A stretch of DNA of 64,000 nucleotides from the NCBI GenBank assembly GCA_023263945.1, contig JALQTW010000002.1, positions 186,001 to 250,000 of the forward strand, in the 5' to 3' direction. Source of the stretch: Patescibacteria group bacterium (GTDB lineage Bacteria; Patescibacteriota; Gracilibacteria; Peribacterales; Peribacteraceae). Positions within the stretch are counted from its first letter, which is position 1, and the number at the start of each line of letters is the position of its first letter. Shown piece by piece: positions 35,182 to 44,090 of this stretch. The notes under the pieces are model-generated. The model saw only the letters and a program-made list of their open reading frames with translations. It had not been told where the DNA came from and made no database searches. The position numbers were made by a program, and so were the translations under genes.

Positions 35182-36567
35182 ATGAGCTTCAAGCAATCTC
35201 TCTTCGGCCAGCACAAGGAGAAGCTCTTCGCTACTCTCTTTCTGCTTGCCTTTGCTGTTGTCGTCATCTCCAAGCAGTGGTTCTTTCCCGCCACCCTCTT
35301 AAACCCCAATTCCACCCAACAAATCCAGGACATTTATGGGAACAGTGTGGTGTCTCGTGTCAGTTTGGGTTACGGAGACTCTGTGCAGGTGGAAACAGGC
35401 ATTCAATATTTGGTGCATTGTCCCACCGATGGAGCTCCTTCCGGGTATGGGTTTCACTCTCCGGTTGATTTTGATGTTCCTGGGCTACGCATCTATGAAT
35501 ATACAACACAGCAAAGTGATGAGCGGGATAAAGCAAAGAGCGGAAAGGCGAGGTGGAACGGAAGGACGTTCGGGTATGACGTGAATGATGACTTGGATGT
35601 CTTTGAACAAGGAGGTGTGTACCTTGTGAGTGCTGCAGAACCGTTTGAGTTTTCGTGTACGGGAACGGGGCTTGGTGGGGGAAGTAGTTCGAGTAGCACG
35701 AGTAGTCAGATAGCCACTGGTCCATACTGTGTTATGGAATCCATAGGCGGAGGTGCCACGCAGGAACATAACTACGGTCTTATTCCCGCTTGCCCTCCTG
35801 CGAAGCAATTTACGTGTCCCAATGGCTACTTGCCCTCGTGTCTCTTCCGTTCTACGACACCTTCAACTCGCAATTCCGCCGGACTACTCCTTTCCTGCAG
35901 CAATACCCAACTTGTTCTGGCAAATGTCTGTGGTAGATCTCCCCTTGTTCCCGCAGAGTGCGATGGCGGCACTATCTCCAGCTGTACATGCCCAAGTGGA
36001 AACTGTACGGCAACGGCAGAATGTACAGGCTGTTTGGACAGAAATCCCGCTGGGAAAGTCCCCTACTGCATCAACAATACAGGCGAGAAAATTGCTGGAA
36101 CGTGCGAACCTGCAAACTGCTCTGCAAATCACGACGCATGTGCTCAGTCTGGACTTGCATGTAACACCTTCACAGGCGAATGCGTGTCTCCCTGCACAGG
36201 ACAAGGCAATGTCTGTGCAACGGGTGAATCGTGCGATACGAATCCACTCAGTGCGAATTCCGGCAAATGTGTACGGGATTGCACGATAAGCGGAGTCAAT
36301 TGTCCCACCGGAACCACCTGTAATTCTCTTACAAAACTCTGCGAAGGCCCTTCATCATCTCCCAGCTCTTCGGCTTCATCAGTAGTCGGTTTCCAGTGTC
36401 CTGCGCCAAATACCATAACCATCACGAACTGTAATCTGCTGCCATGCGTTGCCCCTCCTGCTGGGTGTCACTACGAAAACAGTGTCGTGTGCCCTTCTAC
36501 AACCATTCCAAGTGGATGTCTGTTTGACTGTGGCGACCTTGTTGATGGAAGTGGTAATAGTTGCTAA
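35182..36567 (+). CDS. Cys-rich surface protein sharing the N-terminal module
   Basis: 461 residues from MSFKQSLFGQHKEKLF; a clear AGGAGGAT ribosome site lies 7 nt before the ATG. Signal anchor about 14-30, then the module shared with the upstream protein (about 42-165), a short Ser linker, and a Cys-rich remainder with EGF-like spacing (CPSGNCTATAECTGC; GNVCATGESCDTN) and another Ser linker near residue 390. No kelch or dockerin region. Third gene of a probable surface-protein operon. Function inferred only as surface display. Confidence 0.82.
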   Translation: MSFKQSLFGQHKEKLFATLFLLAFAVVVISKQWFFPATLLNPNSTQQIQDIYGNSVVSRVSLGYGDSVQVETGIQYLVHCPTDGAPSGYGFHSPVDFDVPGLRIYEYTTQQSDERDKAKSGKARWNGRTFGYDVNDDLDVFEQGGVYLVSAAEPFEFSCTGTGLGGGSSSSSTSSQIATGPYCVMESIGGGATQEHNYGLIPACPPAKQFTCPNGYLPSCLFRSTTPSTRNSAGLLLSCSNTQLVLANVCGRSPLVPAECDGGTISSCTCPSGNCTATAECTGCLDRNPAGKVPYCINNTGEKIAGTCEPANCSANHDACAQSGLACNTFTGECVSPCTGQGNVCATGESCDTNPLSANSGKCVRDCTISGVNCPTGTTCNSLTKLCEGPSSSPSSSASSVVGFQCPAPNTITITNCNLLPCVAPPAGCHYENSVVCPSTTIPSGCLFDCGDLVDGSGNSC

Positions 36568-36654
36568 ATCTTGCACTTTTCATGCATTCCCCTATGCTAA
36601 CGCTATGGGAAGTGTGACCCATACAAATTGCGGCCTTTCGGCGTCTCTCCAAAG

Positions 36655-36703
36655 GTCGTGCTTTGCTAAATCTGCCTTCTGCCTCCTGCCTTCTGCCTTC
36701 TGA
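36655..36703 (+). repeat. CTGCCTTCTGCC-word repeat before purF
   Basis: The words CTGCCTTCTGC, CTCCTGCCTTC and TGCCTTCTGATTT reiterate just upstream of the purF ATG. This is the same style as the other intergenic word repeats. Confidence 0.55.
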
Positions 36704-36706
36704 TTT

Positions 36707-38221
36707 ATGTGCGGCATTATTGCTGTTTCCGGCTTCAAAGACGTCATTCAGGACCTGTATGACGGACTTATTGTGTTACAACATAGAGGACAGGATGCTG
36801 CAGGCATCATGACGTATGACACACAATTTCATCTCAAAAAATCCAATGGGATGGTACGCGATGTATTTCACATGAAATCGCTCGCGCGTCTCAAGGGAAA
36901 TATGGGCATTGGCCATGTTCGGTATCCTACGGCAGGGAGCTCCAGCGAGTTTGAAAGTCAGCCGTTCTTCGTGAACGTTCCGTTTGGAATTTCCCTGGCA
37001 CACAACGGAAACCTGACGAACTACCCTGAACTTCGGGAAGAGCTTTTGGAGAAACATTACCGTCATTTAACGACAAATTCGGACTCCGAAGTGCTCCTGA
37101 ATATGTTTGCTCTTGCACTTGAAAAACAGCGTCCCAAAAGGCTGAAACCTGAACACATTTTTGATGCAATGAAGATGGTATTTAAAGAGTGCAAAGGTGC
37201 GTACTCAGCAATTGCCCTCATTGGGGGTCATGGCATTGTGGCATTCCGGGATCCCTACGGCATTCGTCCGCTCGTCCTCGGGAAGCGTCGCTTTGGCATG
37301 AAAGAAGAATATATCATCGCATCGGAAAGTACGACATTCCCTGCACTCGGCTTTGAATTTGTACGCGATGTCCATCCTGGTGAAGTGATTTTCATTGATC
37401 GGCAAAATCAACTCCACAGTCGCCAGATTGTGAAAGGGCATCTCTCTCCCTGTCTTTTCGAGTGGGTCTATCTTGCCGCTCCAGATTCCACGATTGACGG
37501 TGTAAACGTGTATAAAGCACGCGTCCGTATGGGCGAGGCACTCGCAAAACAGATTCAGAAATCTGGCATCAAGATTGATTCTGTGGTTCCTATTCCCGAT
37601 ACCGCTCGCGCCGCCGCTGCAGGACTCGCCGATAAACTGAAGGTTCGTTACCGCGAAGGTTTTGTGAAGAACCGTTACATTGCACGCACATTCATCATGC
37701 CGGGACAGGGTGTGCGCCAGAGAAGTCTTCGTTTCAAACTGCACCCGATAGAACTGGAATTCAAGAATCAGAGTGTGCTTCTGGTGGATGATTCCATTGT
37801 GCGCGGGAATACGTCCAAAAAAATCGTGGAAATGGTACGGGAGGCAGGTGCTAAAAAAGTCTATTTTGCATCCGCTGCTCCTCCTATCATCGCACCAGAC
37901 CCTTACGGTATTGACCTTCCTACCTTTGGAGAACTGATTGCAGCCGATCATTCCATAGAGCAGATCCGTCGTTCCATTGGTGCCGATAAACTCTTCTACG
38001 GCACAATTGAAGACCTGCGCTGGTCTGTGCAATACGGTAACCGCAGTATTAAACAATTCAGTGAAGGATGTTTCACCGGTAAATACCCAACACCCGATGT
38101 CACGCTCAAGAAACTGCGAAGGCTTGGTGAAATTCGAAACGACTGCCGCGGGTGCGAGCCGGATCCGGAATCGATGCATGAATATGAGGGAGGTGAGCAG
38201 GGAGGATTAAACATGTTATAA
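36707..38221 (+). CDS. purF: Amidophosphoribosyltransferase
   Basis: 504 residues. Catalyses the first step of de novo purine synthesis: PRPP plus glutamine to phosphoribosylamine. The mature N-terminus starts MCGIIAVSGF, so Cys2 is the glutaminase nucleophile. VLQHRGQDAAGI, HNGNLTNY and TNSDSEVLLNMF are glutaminase motifs. The PRPP loop is VLLVDDSIVRGNTSKKIV (about 358-375). Cysteines in GCFTGKYP and DCRGC near the end resemble those of iron-sulfur PurF enzymes. No SD or -10 is evident; a word-repeat tract precedes it. A GC-rich hairpin follows the stop, then purD. Confidence 0.97.
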   Translation: MCGIIAVSGFKDVIQDLYDGLIVLQHRGQDAAGIMTYDTQFHLKKSNGMVRDVFHMKSLARLKGNMGIGHVRYPTAGSSSEFESQPFFVNVPFGISLAHNGNLTNYPELREELLEKHYRHLTTNSDSEVLLNMFALALEKQRPKRLKPEHIFDAMKMVFKECKGAYSAIALIGGHGIVAFRDPYGIRPLVLGKRRFGMKEEYIIASESTTFPALGFEFVRDVHPGEVIFIDRQNQLHSRQIVKGHLSPCLFEWVYLAAPDSTIDGVNVYKARVRMGEALAKQIQKSGIKIDSVVPIPDTARAAAAGLADKLKVRYREGFVKNRYIARTFIMPGQGVRQRSLRFKLHPIELEFKNQSVLLVDDSIVRGNTSKKIVEMVREAGAKKVYFASAAPPIIAPDPYGIDLPTFGELIAADHSIEQIRRSIGADKLFYGTIEDLRWSVQYGNRSIKQFSEGCFTGKYPTPDVTLKKLRRLGEIRNDCRGCEPDPESMHEYEGGEQGGLNML

Positions 38222-38227
38222 AAATCC

Positions 38228-38244
38228 GCGGGGCGAAGCCCCGC
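38228..38244 (+). repeat. GC-rich hairpin GCGGGGC-GAA-GCCCCGC after purF
   Basis: Perfect 7-bp stem, 6 nt after the purF stop, no U-tract, trailed by TCTCGTAT. Same family as 23709-23724. It may end or stabilise the purF message. Confidence 0.65.
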
Positions 38245-38285
38245 TCTCGTATCTAGAGGCAAAGAATGATGTATGATTCAATCAA

Positions 38286-39632
38286 ATGCGCATTTTGTTA
38301 GTAACTTCATCGGCTCGCGGTCATGCTTTGGCAGACGCTCTGTACAGGAGTCCTCAAAAACCAGAACTCATTGCTGTGTCCCCATCGAGGAATCCCGGCA
38401 TTCGTCGCCTTGCGAAAGAACAGCATGTCATGGACATTATGGATTTTCCAAAATTGATCGATCTTGCGAAGAAATCAACCATCGATTTCGCCGTCATCGG
38501 TCCCGATGATCCTATTGGCGGAGGACTTGCCGATGAACTGGAAAAGGTTGACATTCCAAGCGTTGCACCAAAGAAGGCGCTCGCACGGCTGGAGTCCAGT
38601 AAAGGATTCACGCGCGATTTGATGAAGAAGTACAACATCGATGCCTCACCGCAGTTTTTTGTCCTCACACGACACGAGAGCGGCCCTTCGGGCCGCGGCA
38701 ATGAAGATGAAATCCGAACAATTCTCAACGATTTGAACGGGCACTACGTCGTGAAATACGACGGCCTCAAGGGCGGGAAAGGCGTGAAAGTGAGCGGCGA
38801 ACATCTGCCGACCATCGACGACGGTGTTGCGTACGCCCTCGACTGTATTGAAGAAGGAGGACGTGTCGTCATCGAGGAAAAACTCATCGGAATCGAGTTC
38901 AGTCGCCTGGCATTCGTCTCGGGTTCCAGTGTGGTACCTATGCCTGCTGTGCAAGATCACAAACGCGCCTTCGAAGGTGATACTGGACCCAATACAGGAG
39001 GAATGGGAACCTATAGTGATGCCAACCATTCACTCCCCTTCCTGACGAGTGACGATCTCAAACAGGCTGATGTGATCAACCAGCAAATTGCGGATGCTGT
39101 CATGAAAGAATGTGGGGAGCCGTATAAAGGAATTCTCTACGGCGGATTCATGGCAACGAAGAATGGTGTGAAGGTCATTGAATACAATGCCCGCTTTGGC
39201 GATCCGGAAGCACTGAACATTCTACCGCTTTTGAAATCTGACTTCGTGACGATCTGTCAGAAAATTATCGATGGATCCCTCACACAGAAGGATGTCCTCT
39301 TTGAAAACAAGGCAACCGTCTGCAAGTACATCACACCGAAGAGTTATCCTGATGCAAAAACAGAGAAGGGGGAAACCGTGGCATTTCCATTCATTCCCGA
39401 AAACGCACGTCTTTACTTTGGCGATATCAGTGAAAACGATGATGAATCGCTTCATCTGGAGGGCTCCAGAACTGCAGGAATTGTCGGTATTGCAGACACC
39501 ATTGCTGAATCCGAATCGATCGCAGAATCGCTCTGTGAAGAGGTGCAAGGACCTGTTCGGTTTAGGAAAGATATCGGCACAAAGAAGCTCATTGATGCAC
39601 GCATTGCATTTATGAAAAAATTGAGACCTTAA
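38286..39632 (+). CDS. purD: Phosphoribosylamine-glycine ligase
   Basis: 448 residues. Second purine step: ATP-dependent joining of glycine to phosphoribosylamine made by PurF. VIGPDDPIGGGLAD, the ATP-grasp block VVKYDGLKGGKGVKVS, EEKLIGIEFSRLAF, QDHKRAFEGDTGPNTGGMG and NARFGDPEALNILPLL are all family blocks. An insertion around residue 134 (SGPSGRGNED) is encoded by a GC-rich palindrome (CGGCCCTTCGGGCCGC), like a hairpin element inserted in frame. A -10 TATGAT (38272-38277) ends 8 nt before the ATG, so it has its own leaderless promoter. Confidence 0.95.
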   Translation: MRILLVTSSARGHALADALYRSPQKPELIAVSPSRNPGIRRLAKEQHVMDIMDFPKLIDLAKKSTIDFAVIGPDDPIGGGLADELEKVDIPSVAPKKALARLESSKGFTRDLMKKYNIDASPQFFVLTRHESGPSGRGNEDEIRTILNDLNGHYVVKYDGLKGGKGVKVSGEHLPTIDDGVAYALDCIEEGGRVVIEEKLIGIEFSRLAFVSGSSVVPMPAVQDHKRAFEGDTGPNTGGMGTYSDANHSLPFLTSDDLKQADVINQQIADAVMKECGEPYKGILYGGFMATKNGVKVIEYNARFGDPEALNILPLLKSDFVTICQKIIDGSLTQKDVLFENKATVCKYITPKSYPDAKTEKGETVAFPFIPENARLYFGDISENDDESLHLEGSRTAGIVGIADTIAESESIAESLCEEVQGPVRFRKDIGTKKLIDARIAFMKKLRP

Positions 39633-39634
39633 TA

Positions 39635-39663
39635 ATCAGCCGCCCCGAGGTGGAGCGGCTGAT
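39635..39663. terminator. Hairpin ATCAGCCGC / GCGGCTGAT after purD
   Basis: 9-bp perfect stem with an 11-nt loop, 3 nt after the purD stop and in the convergent gap to the 101-aa gene. No strong U-tract on either strand. Its centre (GCCGCCC..TGGAGCGGC) matches the hairpin at 40119-40140. Confidence 0.5.
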
Positions 39664-39692
39664 GCCTCTTCCGAAGAAGAATACGACTGACA

Positions 39693-39998
39693 TTATCGTA
39701 CGACGAACGGGGTTGGGTCGAAGGCGTACACACCAAGTGCCGTCTCCTGAATTCGATTCGTCGCTACACGTCCGAGAGCGCGAATATTCGGCACGCCTTT
39801 CTTCGTCTGGCTCCCATATTCCCGACATGCCTCAGGGAAGACCCCTCTGGGAAGGCTGTGTGTCACAGCCCACACACAGATGGCCTCAAAAGCTGCAGGG
39901 ATATTTTCCTGAAGCCAGGTCAGCAGGAGCAGTACCTCATTATTTTCATCTACCTCTGCCTGCGAAAGAGGGGGAGAAACAACGGAAACCGTAGCCAT
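39693..39998 (-). CDS. Small hypothetical protein (101 aa)
   Basis: Starts MATVSVVSPPLSQAEVDEN and continues VLLLLTWLQENIPAAFEAIC and REYGSQTKKGVPNIRALGR. Soluble, helical in the middle, no signal or domain recognised. Support is the sustained frame and its place between purD and the 104-aa gene on the same strand. Only a weak -10-like AGGAAT precedes it. Confidence 0.5.
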   Translation of the reverse strand: MATVSVVSPPLSQAEVDENNEVLLLLTWLQENIPAAFEAICVWAVTHSLPRGVFPEACREYGSQTKKGVPNIRALGRVATNRIQETALGVYAFDPTPFVVR

Positions 39999-40114
39999 GT
40001 CCGTATTCCTTCATAAATCGGAAAGAGCAGTACCTGATCTCCCTGATCAGAACACTCGTTTCCAGAGATAGGTTGCAACCATGATAGAAATGTTTTTCTC
40101 GTCGTCAAGTATTG

Positions 40115-40140
40115 AAAAGGCCGCCCGCAATGGAGCGGCC
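40115..40140 (-). terminator. Minus-strand intrinsic terminator
   Basis: On the minus strand GGCCGC-N10-GCGGCC is followed by TTTT (40115-40118). It lies 45 nt past the stop of the 104-aa gene at 40185-40499. Confidence 0.6.
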
Positions 40141-40184
40141 AAGTCTCCTTTCCCATGAAGAGATGATGCAAACAGGAAGTTGTG

Positions 40185-40499
40185 TTAGAACGGGGTTGCG
40201 TGCAGCTGGAACTTCTGTTCGTTGGCAATGCGGCTGCGAATCACATGTTCCACGATTGGGAGCCAATTCCCACTCAGAGTGAGACCAAGTTGATGGGTCG
40301 CCTTCTCGATTGCGACCTTGTGCTCCTTCTGAAGGAGCTGACGACTGAGTGCTGTCCTGACAATCTCAATCTGCGTTGCCCTTGCCCCCCCTCCTTGCAT
40401 CCAGAGGAGGGCTCGTAAGACGGTATTCACCATCTTCACCGAAGCCATCTCTCCATTGGAGAGAAGCATCATTTTCTCGCTCGTCACAACCTGACTCAT
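40185..40499 (-). CDS. Small hypothetical protein (104 aa)
   Basis: From MSQVVTSEKMMLLSNGEM. GAGG lies 9 nt upstream of the ATG. The sequence is helical and basic (QGGGARATQIEIVRTALSRQ; LQKEHKVAIEKATHQLG) and ends NEQKFQLHATPF. Not recognised. It has its own terminator and a 20-bp palindrome about 35 nt upstream that could be an operator, suggesting a regulated single gene. Confidence 0.6.
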   Translation of the reverse strand: MSQVVTSEKMMLLSNGEMASVKMVNTVLRALLWMQGGGARATQIEIVRTALSRQLLQKEHKVAIEKATHQLGLTLSGNWLPIVEHVIRSRIANEQKFQLHATPF

Positions 40500-40533
40500 G
40501 GCACATTCCTCACAACATTTCCTGAAAGAACAA

Positions 40534-40553
40534 GTCAATCGTCCACGATTGAC
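40534..40553. promoter_or_regulatory. Operator-like palindrome GTCAATCGT-CC-ACGATTGAC
   Basis: Perfect 9-bp arms around a CC centre, between prfA and the 104-aa gene. On the minus strand the right arm contains TTGACT, a good -35 for that gene, so a bound dimeric regulator would block polymerase. This is an inference from symmetry and position. Confidence 0.5.
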
Positions 40554-40628
40554 CACCGTTCTACGGACGTTCAATCAGGGAAAAGAGTGCACTCATTCAA
40601 TCACTTTTTGGTTCCATGTCAATATCCA

Positions 40629-41684
40629 TCACGCCCTTTTCAGTCTTTCCTCCATTTCCCACTTCTTCAATCCTGCAATGATATCCTCCAACTCCCCTTC
40701 CATGACAGCCGGAATATTGGAGAAATTCTCATTCACGCGGTGATCTGTAATGCGGTCCTGCGGGAAGTTATAGGTGCGTATCTTTTCTGAGCGATCGCCG
40801 GAGCCCACTTGATGGGAGCGCATATCTCCCCGTTCCTTTGCAAGGCGCTCCTGCTCTGCTTGGTACAAACGACTTCGAAGCACTTTCATCGCAAGTTCAC
40901 GGTTCTTGATCTGGCTTCTCTCTGTTTGGCATTCCACAACGACTCCCGTTGGAATGTGCGTGAGACGCACAGCACTTTCGGTCTTATTCACGTGCTGTCC
41001 TCCTGCTCCTCCTGAGCGAAAGGTATCAATGCGGAGATCTTCCGGACGAATGGCAATATCCACTTCCTCGGCTTCCGGAAGAATGGCAACGGTGGTGGTG
41101 GAGGTGTGCACACGCCCTTTATTCTCCGTTGCAGGAATGCGCTGTACGCGATGCACACCGGACTCGAACTTGAGGTCTCCATACGCCCCACTCCCCTCAA
41201 TACGGACGACTGCTTCCTTAATACCGCCTGCATCGCTGTCGCTTTTACGAAGGAATTCCGTTGCCCACTTCTTCCCTTCTGCATAACGCAAATACATGCG
41301 AAGTTGCTCTGCAGCAAAGAGTGCTGCTTCTTCCCCTCCTGTTCCTGCACGCACTTCTAAAATAACACTCTTCTCATCGTCTTGATCTTTTGGAACAAGA
41401 AACATCCGCATGGCTTCCTCTAATTCTGGAAGACGAAGCTGTGCTTTGTCTGCTTCTTCTTGAGCAAGAGGACCAAGGTCCGGATCACTCGCAAGACTTT
41501 TGGCTTCCGTGATCGATTTCTCTGCTTGGTCGTATTCCTTCGCAAGGGGAAGAAGCGGTTCCAGTTCCCGAAGGCGCTTTCCAATACGAGCCACTTCCTT
41601 TTGATCTCCATACACGACGGGATCCTCCATTTTTTTCTGGAGCGCATGATATTCCTCCACCAATGCTGTAATTTTCTCCATCAT
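40629..41684 (-). CDS. prfA: Peptide chain release factor 1
   Basis: 351 residues. RF1 ends translation at UAA and UAG. The catalytic GGQ is in [16 protein letters not shown]; the stop-recognition region reads [18 protein letters not shown] with PxT (PAT), which is RF1 rather than RF2. The length is normal. TAGGAT (41693-41698, minus strand) ends 8 nt before the ATG at 41684; an upstream TTG at 41687 is less likely. RF2 is not in the window, though TGA stops are used. Confidence 0.96.
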   Translation of the reverse strand: MMEKITALVEEYHALQKKMEDPVVYGDQKEVARIGKRLRELEPLLPLAKEYDQAEKSITEAKSLASDPDLGPLAQEEADKAQLRLPELEEAMRMFLVPKDQDDEKSVILEVRAGTGGEEAALFAAEQLRMYLRYAEGKKWATEFLRKSDSDAGGIKEAVVRIEGSGAYGDLKFESGVHRVQRIPATENKGRVHTSTTTVAILPEAEEVDIAIRPEDLRIDTFRSGGAGGQHVNKTESAVRLTHIPTGVVVECQTERSQIKNRELAMKVLRSRLYQAEQERLAKERGDMRSHQVGSGDRSEKIRTYNFPQDRITDHRVNENFSNIPAVMEGELEDIIAGLKKWEMEERLKRA

Positions 41685-41759
41685 CAACTGGCATCCTAGC
41701 GGCTTTTGACCTCTTTTGACAGCTTGATGGACCTCTACAAAACCTGATACCGTGACGTC

Positions 41760-42854
41760 ATGAAAATTCTCGTTGCTCTCTCTGGCGGCGTCGATTCATC
41801 GACCGTAGCGCACATGTTGAAGGCCGATGGACACGAACTCATGGGTGTGCGATTTACTCTCTGGAGCGATCCTCTTGCACCAGCGCTCTCGCAAGTACTT
41901 CCCAGTAAGTGCTGCAATGCGGAGACCGCATCGCGCGCGAAGAGAACGGCCGATGCCTTGAAGATCCCCTATCATATTGTGGATCTGGAAAAAGAATTTA
42001 AGGAGCACGTAGTAGATCCTTTCCTGGAGGGCTTCCGTCAGGGCTCCACGCCCAACCCCTGTATTCGTTGTAATCGTCAGATTAAGTTCGGAAAACTGTT
42101 GGAACTCATGAAAGGGTTTGGCTGTGAGAAACTTGCGACGGGTCATTACGCACGCGTTGCAACCGAAACACATGCTGATGGGACATCAATGCATCTTTTA
42201 TTGGAAGCAGTGGACAGGGCGAAGGACCAAAGTTATTACCTCTACGGACTCACGCAGGAGCAGTTGAAATTTGTCTTTTTTCCACTCGGGGGGATGATGA
42301 AGCGGGATGTGTTAGCACTTGCAAAAGAATTTGGCGTGCCACTTCCGGATGCCTATCAGGAAAGTCAGGATCTGTGCTTCTTCCCGGAGAAACATCCGAA
42401 AGAATTTCTCAAGCGCTATCTTGCAGACTGCATGCAACCGGGAAAGATTGTCCGGCGGGATGGAACCATGATGGGCGAGCATGAAGGACTTCCTCTCTAT
42501 ACCGTGGGACAACGGCGGGGGTTAAAAGTGGGAGGACTGTCGATTCCCTTAGAAGTTGTCGCAAAGAATCCCGAAAAGAATGAGCTCATCGTGTCCGATA
42601 AAGGCACCGAAAAACGGCAGAGCATAGGGCTCCGTGAGATTCGCTGGGTCAGCTGGATGCCTCCTGAAAATGAGCATGTTCCCTTCTCCTATCGTACTCG
42701 CTCGCTTGGAAGCAAAAAGTCCGGAAAGCTCTTGTTTCAGGGCTCAACGGGTACGTTCGTTTTTGACGAAGAAGAGTCTCCCTTGGCTTCCGGCCAGTCT
42801 CTCGTTCTGTATAGAGGCCAAGAAATAGTAGGAGGCGCTGTGATGGAAATGTAG
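41760..42854 (+). CDS. mnmA: tRNA-specific 2-thiouridylase MnmA
   Basis: 364 residues. Thiolates U34 of Lys, Glu and Gln tRNAs. The PP-loop [18 protein letters not shown] opens the protein. [15 protein letters not shown] holds the first catalytic cysteine and SQDLCFFPE the second. ATGHYARV and [13 protein letters not shown] are also conserved. Normal length. GATACC sits 8 nt before the ATG as a weak -10; a repeated TTTTGAC lies upstream. Confidence 0.96.
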   Translation: MKILVALSGGVDSSTVAHMLKADGHELMGVRFTLWSDPLAPALSQVLPSKCCNAETASRAKRTADALKIPYHIVDLEKEFKEHVVDPFLEGFRQGSTPNPCIRCNRQIKFGKLLELMKGFGCEKLATGHYARVATETHADGTSMHLLLEAVDRAKDQSYYLYGLTQEQLKFVFFPLGGMMKRDVLALAKEFGVPLPDAYQESQDLCFFPEKHPKEFLKRYLADCMQPGKIVRRDGTMMGEHEGLPLYTVGQRRGLKVGGLSIPLEVVAKNPEKNELIVSDKGTEKRQSIGLREIRWVSWMPPENEHVPFSYRTRSLGSKKSGKLLFQGSTGTFVFDEEESPLASGQSLVLYRGQEIVGGAVMEM

Positions 42855-42866
42855 CCATTTTTATGC

Positions 42867-42872
42867 TATACT
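42867..42872 (+). promoter_or_regulatory. Extended -10 (TGC TATACT) of the sortase gene
   Basis: TATACT preceded by TGC, 12 nt after the mnmA stop and 9 nt before the sortase ATG. Confidence 0.6.
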
Positions 42873-42881
42873 GAAGAGCTT

Positions 42882-44084
42882 ATGGGACTCCCCCAACACA
42901 CAGCAGAGTATGACAGTGACGGGAACATTATTCTCCCGTTTGAGGAACAGGGAGCATTAAAAAAAGAAGGTCGTACGAAGAGAAAGCAACCAGAAACATC
43001 TGTCTGGAATATTATTGAAGATGCGGCGGCAAAATCTGAGTCCGCCCAAGATCTTCTTTCCATCCGCTCCCAAACAAAGGGAATTTTGGGGATGACCTTT
43101 CAAGAAATGGAAAGCGAGCTTCGGGAAACAAAAGAAGAATTGGGAGTTGCACTTCAGGAGTCCAGGAAGACTCTTGCATCATTCCCCGGCAAAATCCGTT
43201 CGGGTGCTTCCAAAGCAACCTCTGCGCTCGTCTCCCCTGTTGGATGGAGCAAGAAGAACCAGAAGAAACCAAAGCCCCGTTCCAAAACATTCCTCTTCAT
43301 GATGGATACCATCCGTTTTGGCGGAACTTTTGCAGGAATTTTCCTGCTCCTCTTCATTGGCATGAATGCACCCAGTTTCTGGAGCATTACAAAAGCCCAG
43401 TTAGCCCTAGGAGAAGACGTGCAAACGGTGCAGGGTCTCACGAAACTCACAGAACTTTCGAATGATCCAGAAACCACAAGCCGCATTACACATCAGGATA
43501 CAATCATTGATGCAGAATCCCTTGCCGCTGTTCTTCCTCCTGTCGGTCCTCCAGAAAATCGTCTCGTGATTCCAAAGCTGGGACAAAATATTCCGATTGT
43601 CGATCCTCCCACCGGGGCTCTTATGAAAGAAGATTGGACACAGTTTGAAAAGGATATTCAGAGTGCCTTACAACACGGTGTTGTGCACTATCCGGGAACA
43701 GCCAAACCGGGACAGGCAGGAAATTTCTTTGTAACAGGACACAGCTCTTACTACCCATGGGACAGCGGCAAATTCAAGGAAGTCTTTGCACGTCTCAACG
43801 AGCTTTCTCTTGGTGACGAGTATTCTGTGTATTACGGGGGAGACCTTCACACGTACCGTGTCACGAAAAAGGTAGAAGTAAAACCGTCCAACGTCTCTGT
43901 GTTGGATCAGCCCACAAACAAGCGCATTGCGACACTCATGACATGTACCCCTGTAGGGACAACACTCCGTCGTCTCATTGTGCAGGCGGAGGAAATTGAT
44001 CCTGTGACGAAAGCAGTGCTCCACGTAGGAGAGCGCGGAAAAGAGAACCTTGCACCGGCGAAGATGGAAATGCTGCCAATCTAA
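42882..44084 (+). CDS. Sortase with long cytoplasmic N-terminal extension
   Basis: 400 residues. A hydrophilic, partly coiled N-terminus (about 1-145; EMESELRETKEELGVALQES) precedes one membrane span (about 148-172). The sortase domain (about 225-375) has the catalytic histidine in VTGHSSYYPWD, the cysteine in TLMTCTPVGTTLRRL and the arginine just after. Sortases join secreted proteins with a C-terminal sorting signal to the envelope. No LPxTG motif is obvious in the surface proteins of this window, so its target motif may differ. Its own promoter is predicted to give a leaderless mRNA. Confidence 0.9.
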   Translation: MGLPQHTAEYDSDGNIILPFEEQGALKKEGRTKRKQPETSVWNIIEDAAAKSESAQDLLSIRSQTKGILGMTFQEMESELRETKEELGVALQESRKTLASFPGKIRSGASKATSALVSPVGWSKKNQKKPKPRSKTFLFMMDTIRFGGTFAGIFLLLFIGMNAPSFWSITKAQLALGEDVQTVQGLTKLTELSNDPETTSRITHQDTIIDAESLAAVLPPVGPPENRLVIPKLGQNIPIVDPPTGALMKEDWTQFEKDIQSALQHGVVHYPGTAKPGQAGNFFVTGHSSYYPWDSGKFKEVFARLNELSLGDEYSVYYGGDLHTYRVTKKVEVKPSNVSVLDQPTNKRIATLMTCTPVGTTLRRLIVQAEEIDPVTKAVLHVGERGKENLAPAKMEMLPI

Positions 44085-44090
44085 AACGCT

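Noticed and set aside
40629..41684. Reassigned UGA codon (as in Gracilibacteria)
   Set aside because: Several recognised genes, such as tsaD, end in TGA at the expected family length, so TGA is a normal stop here.
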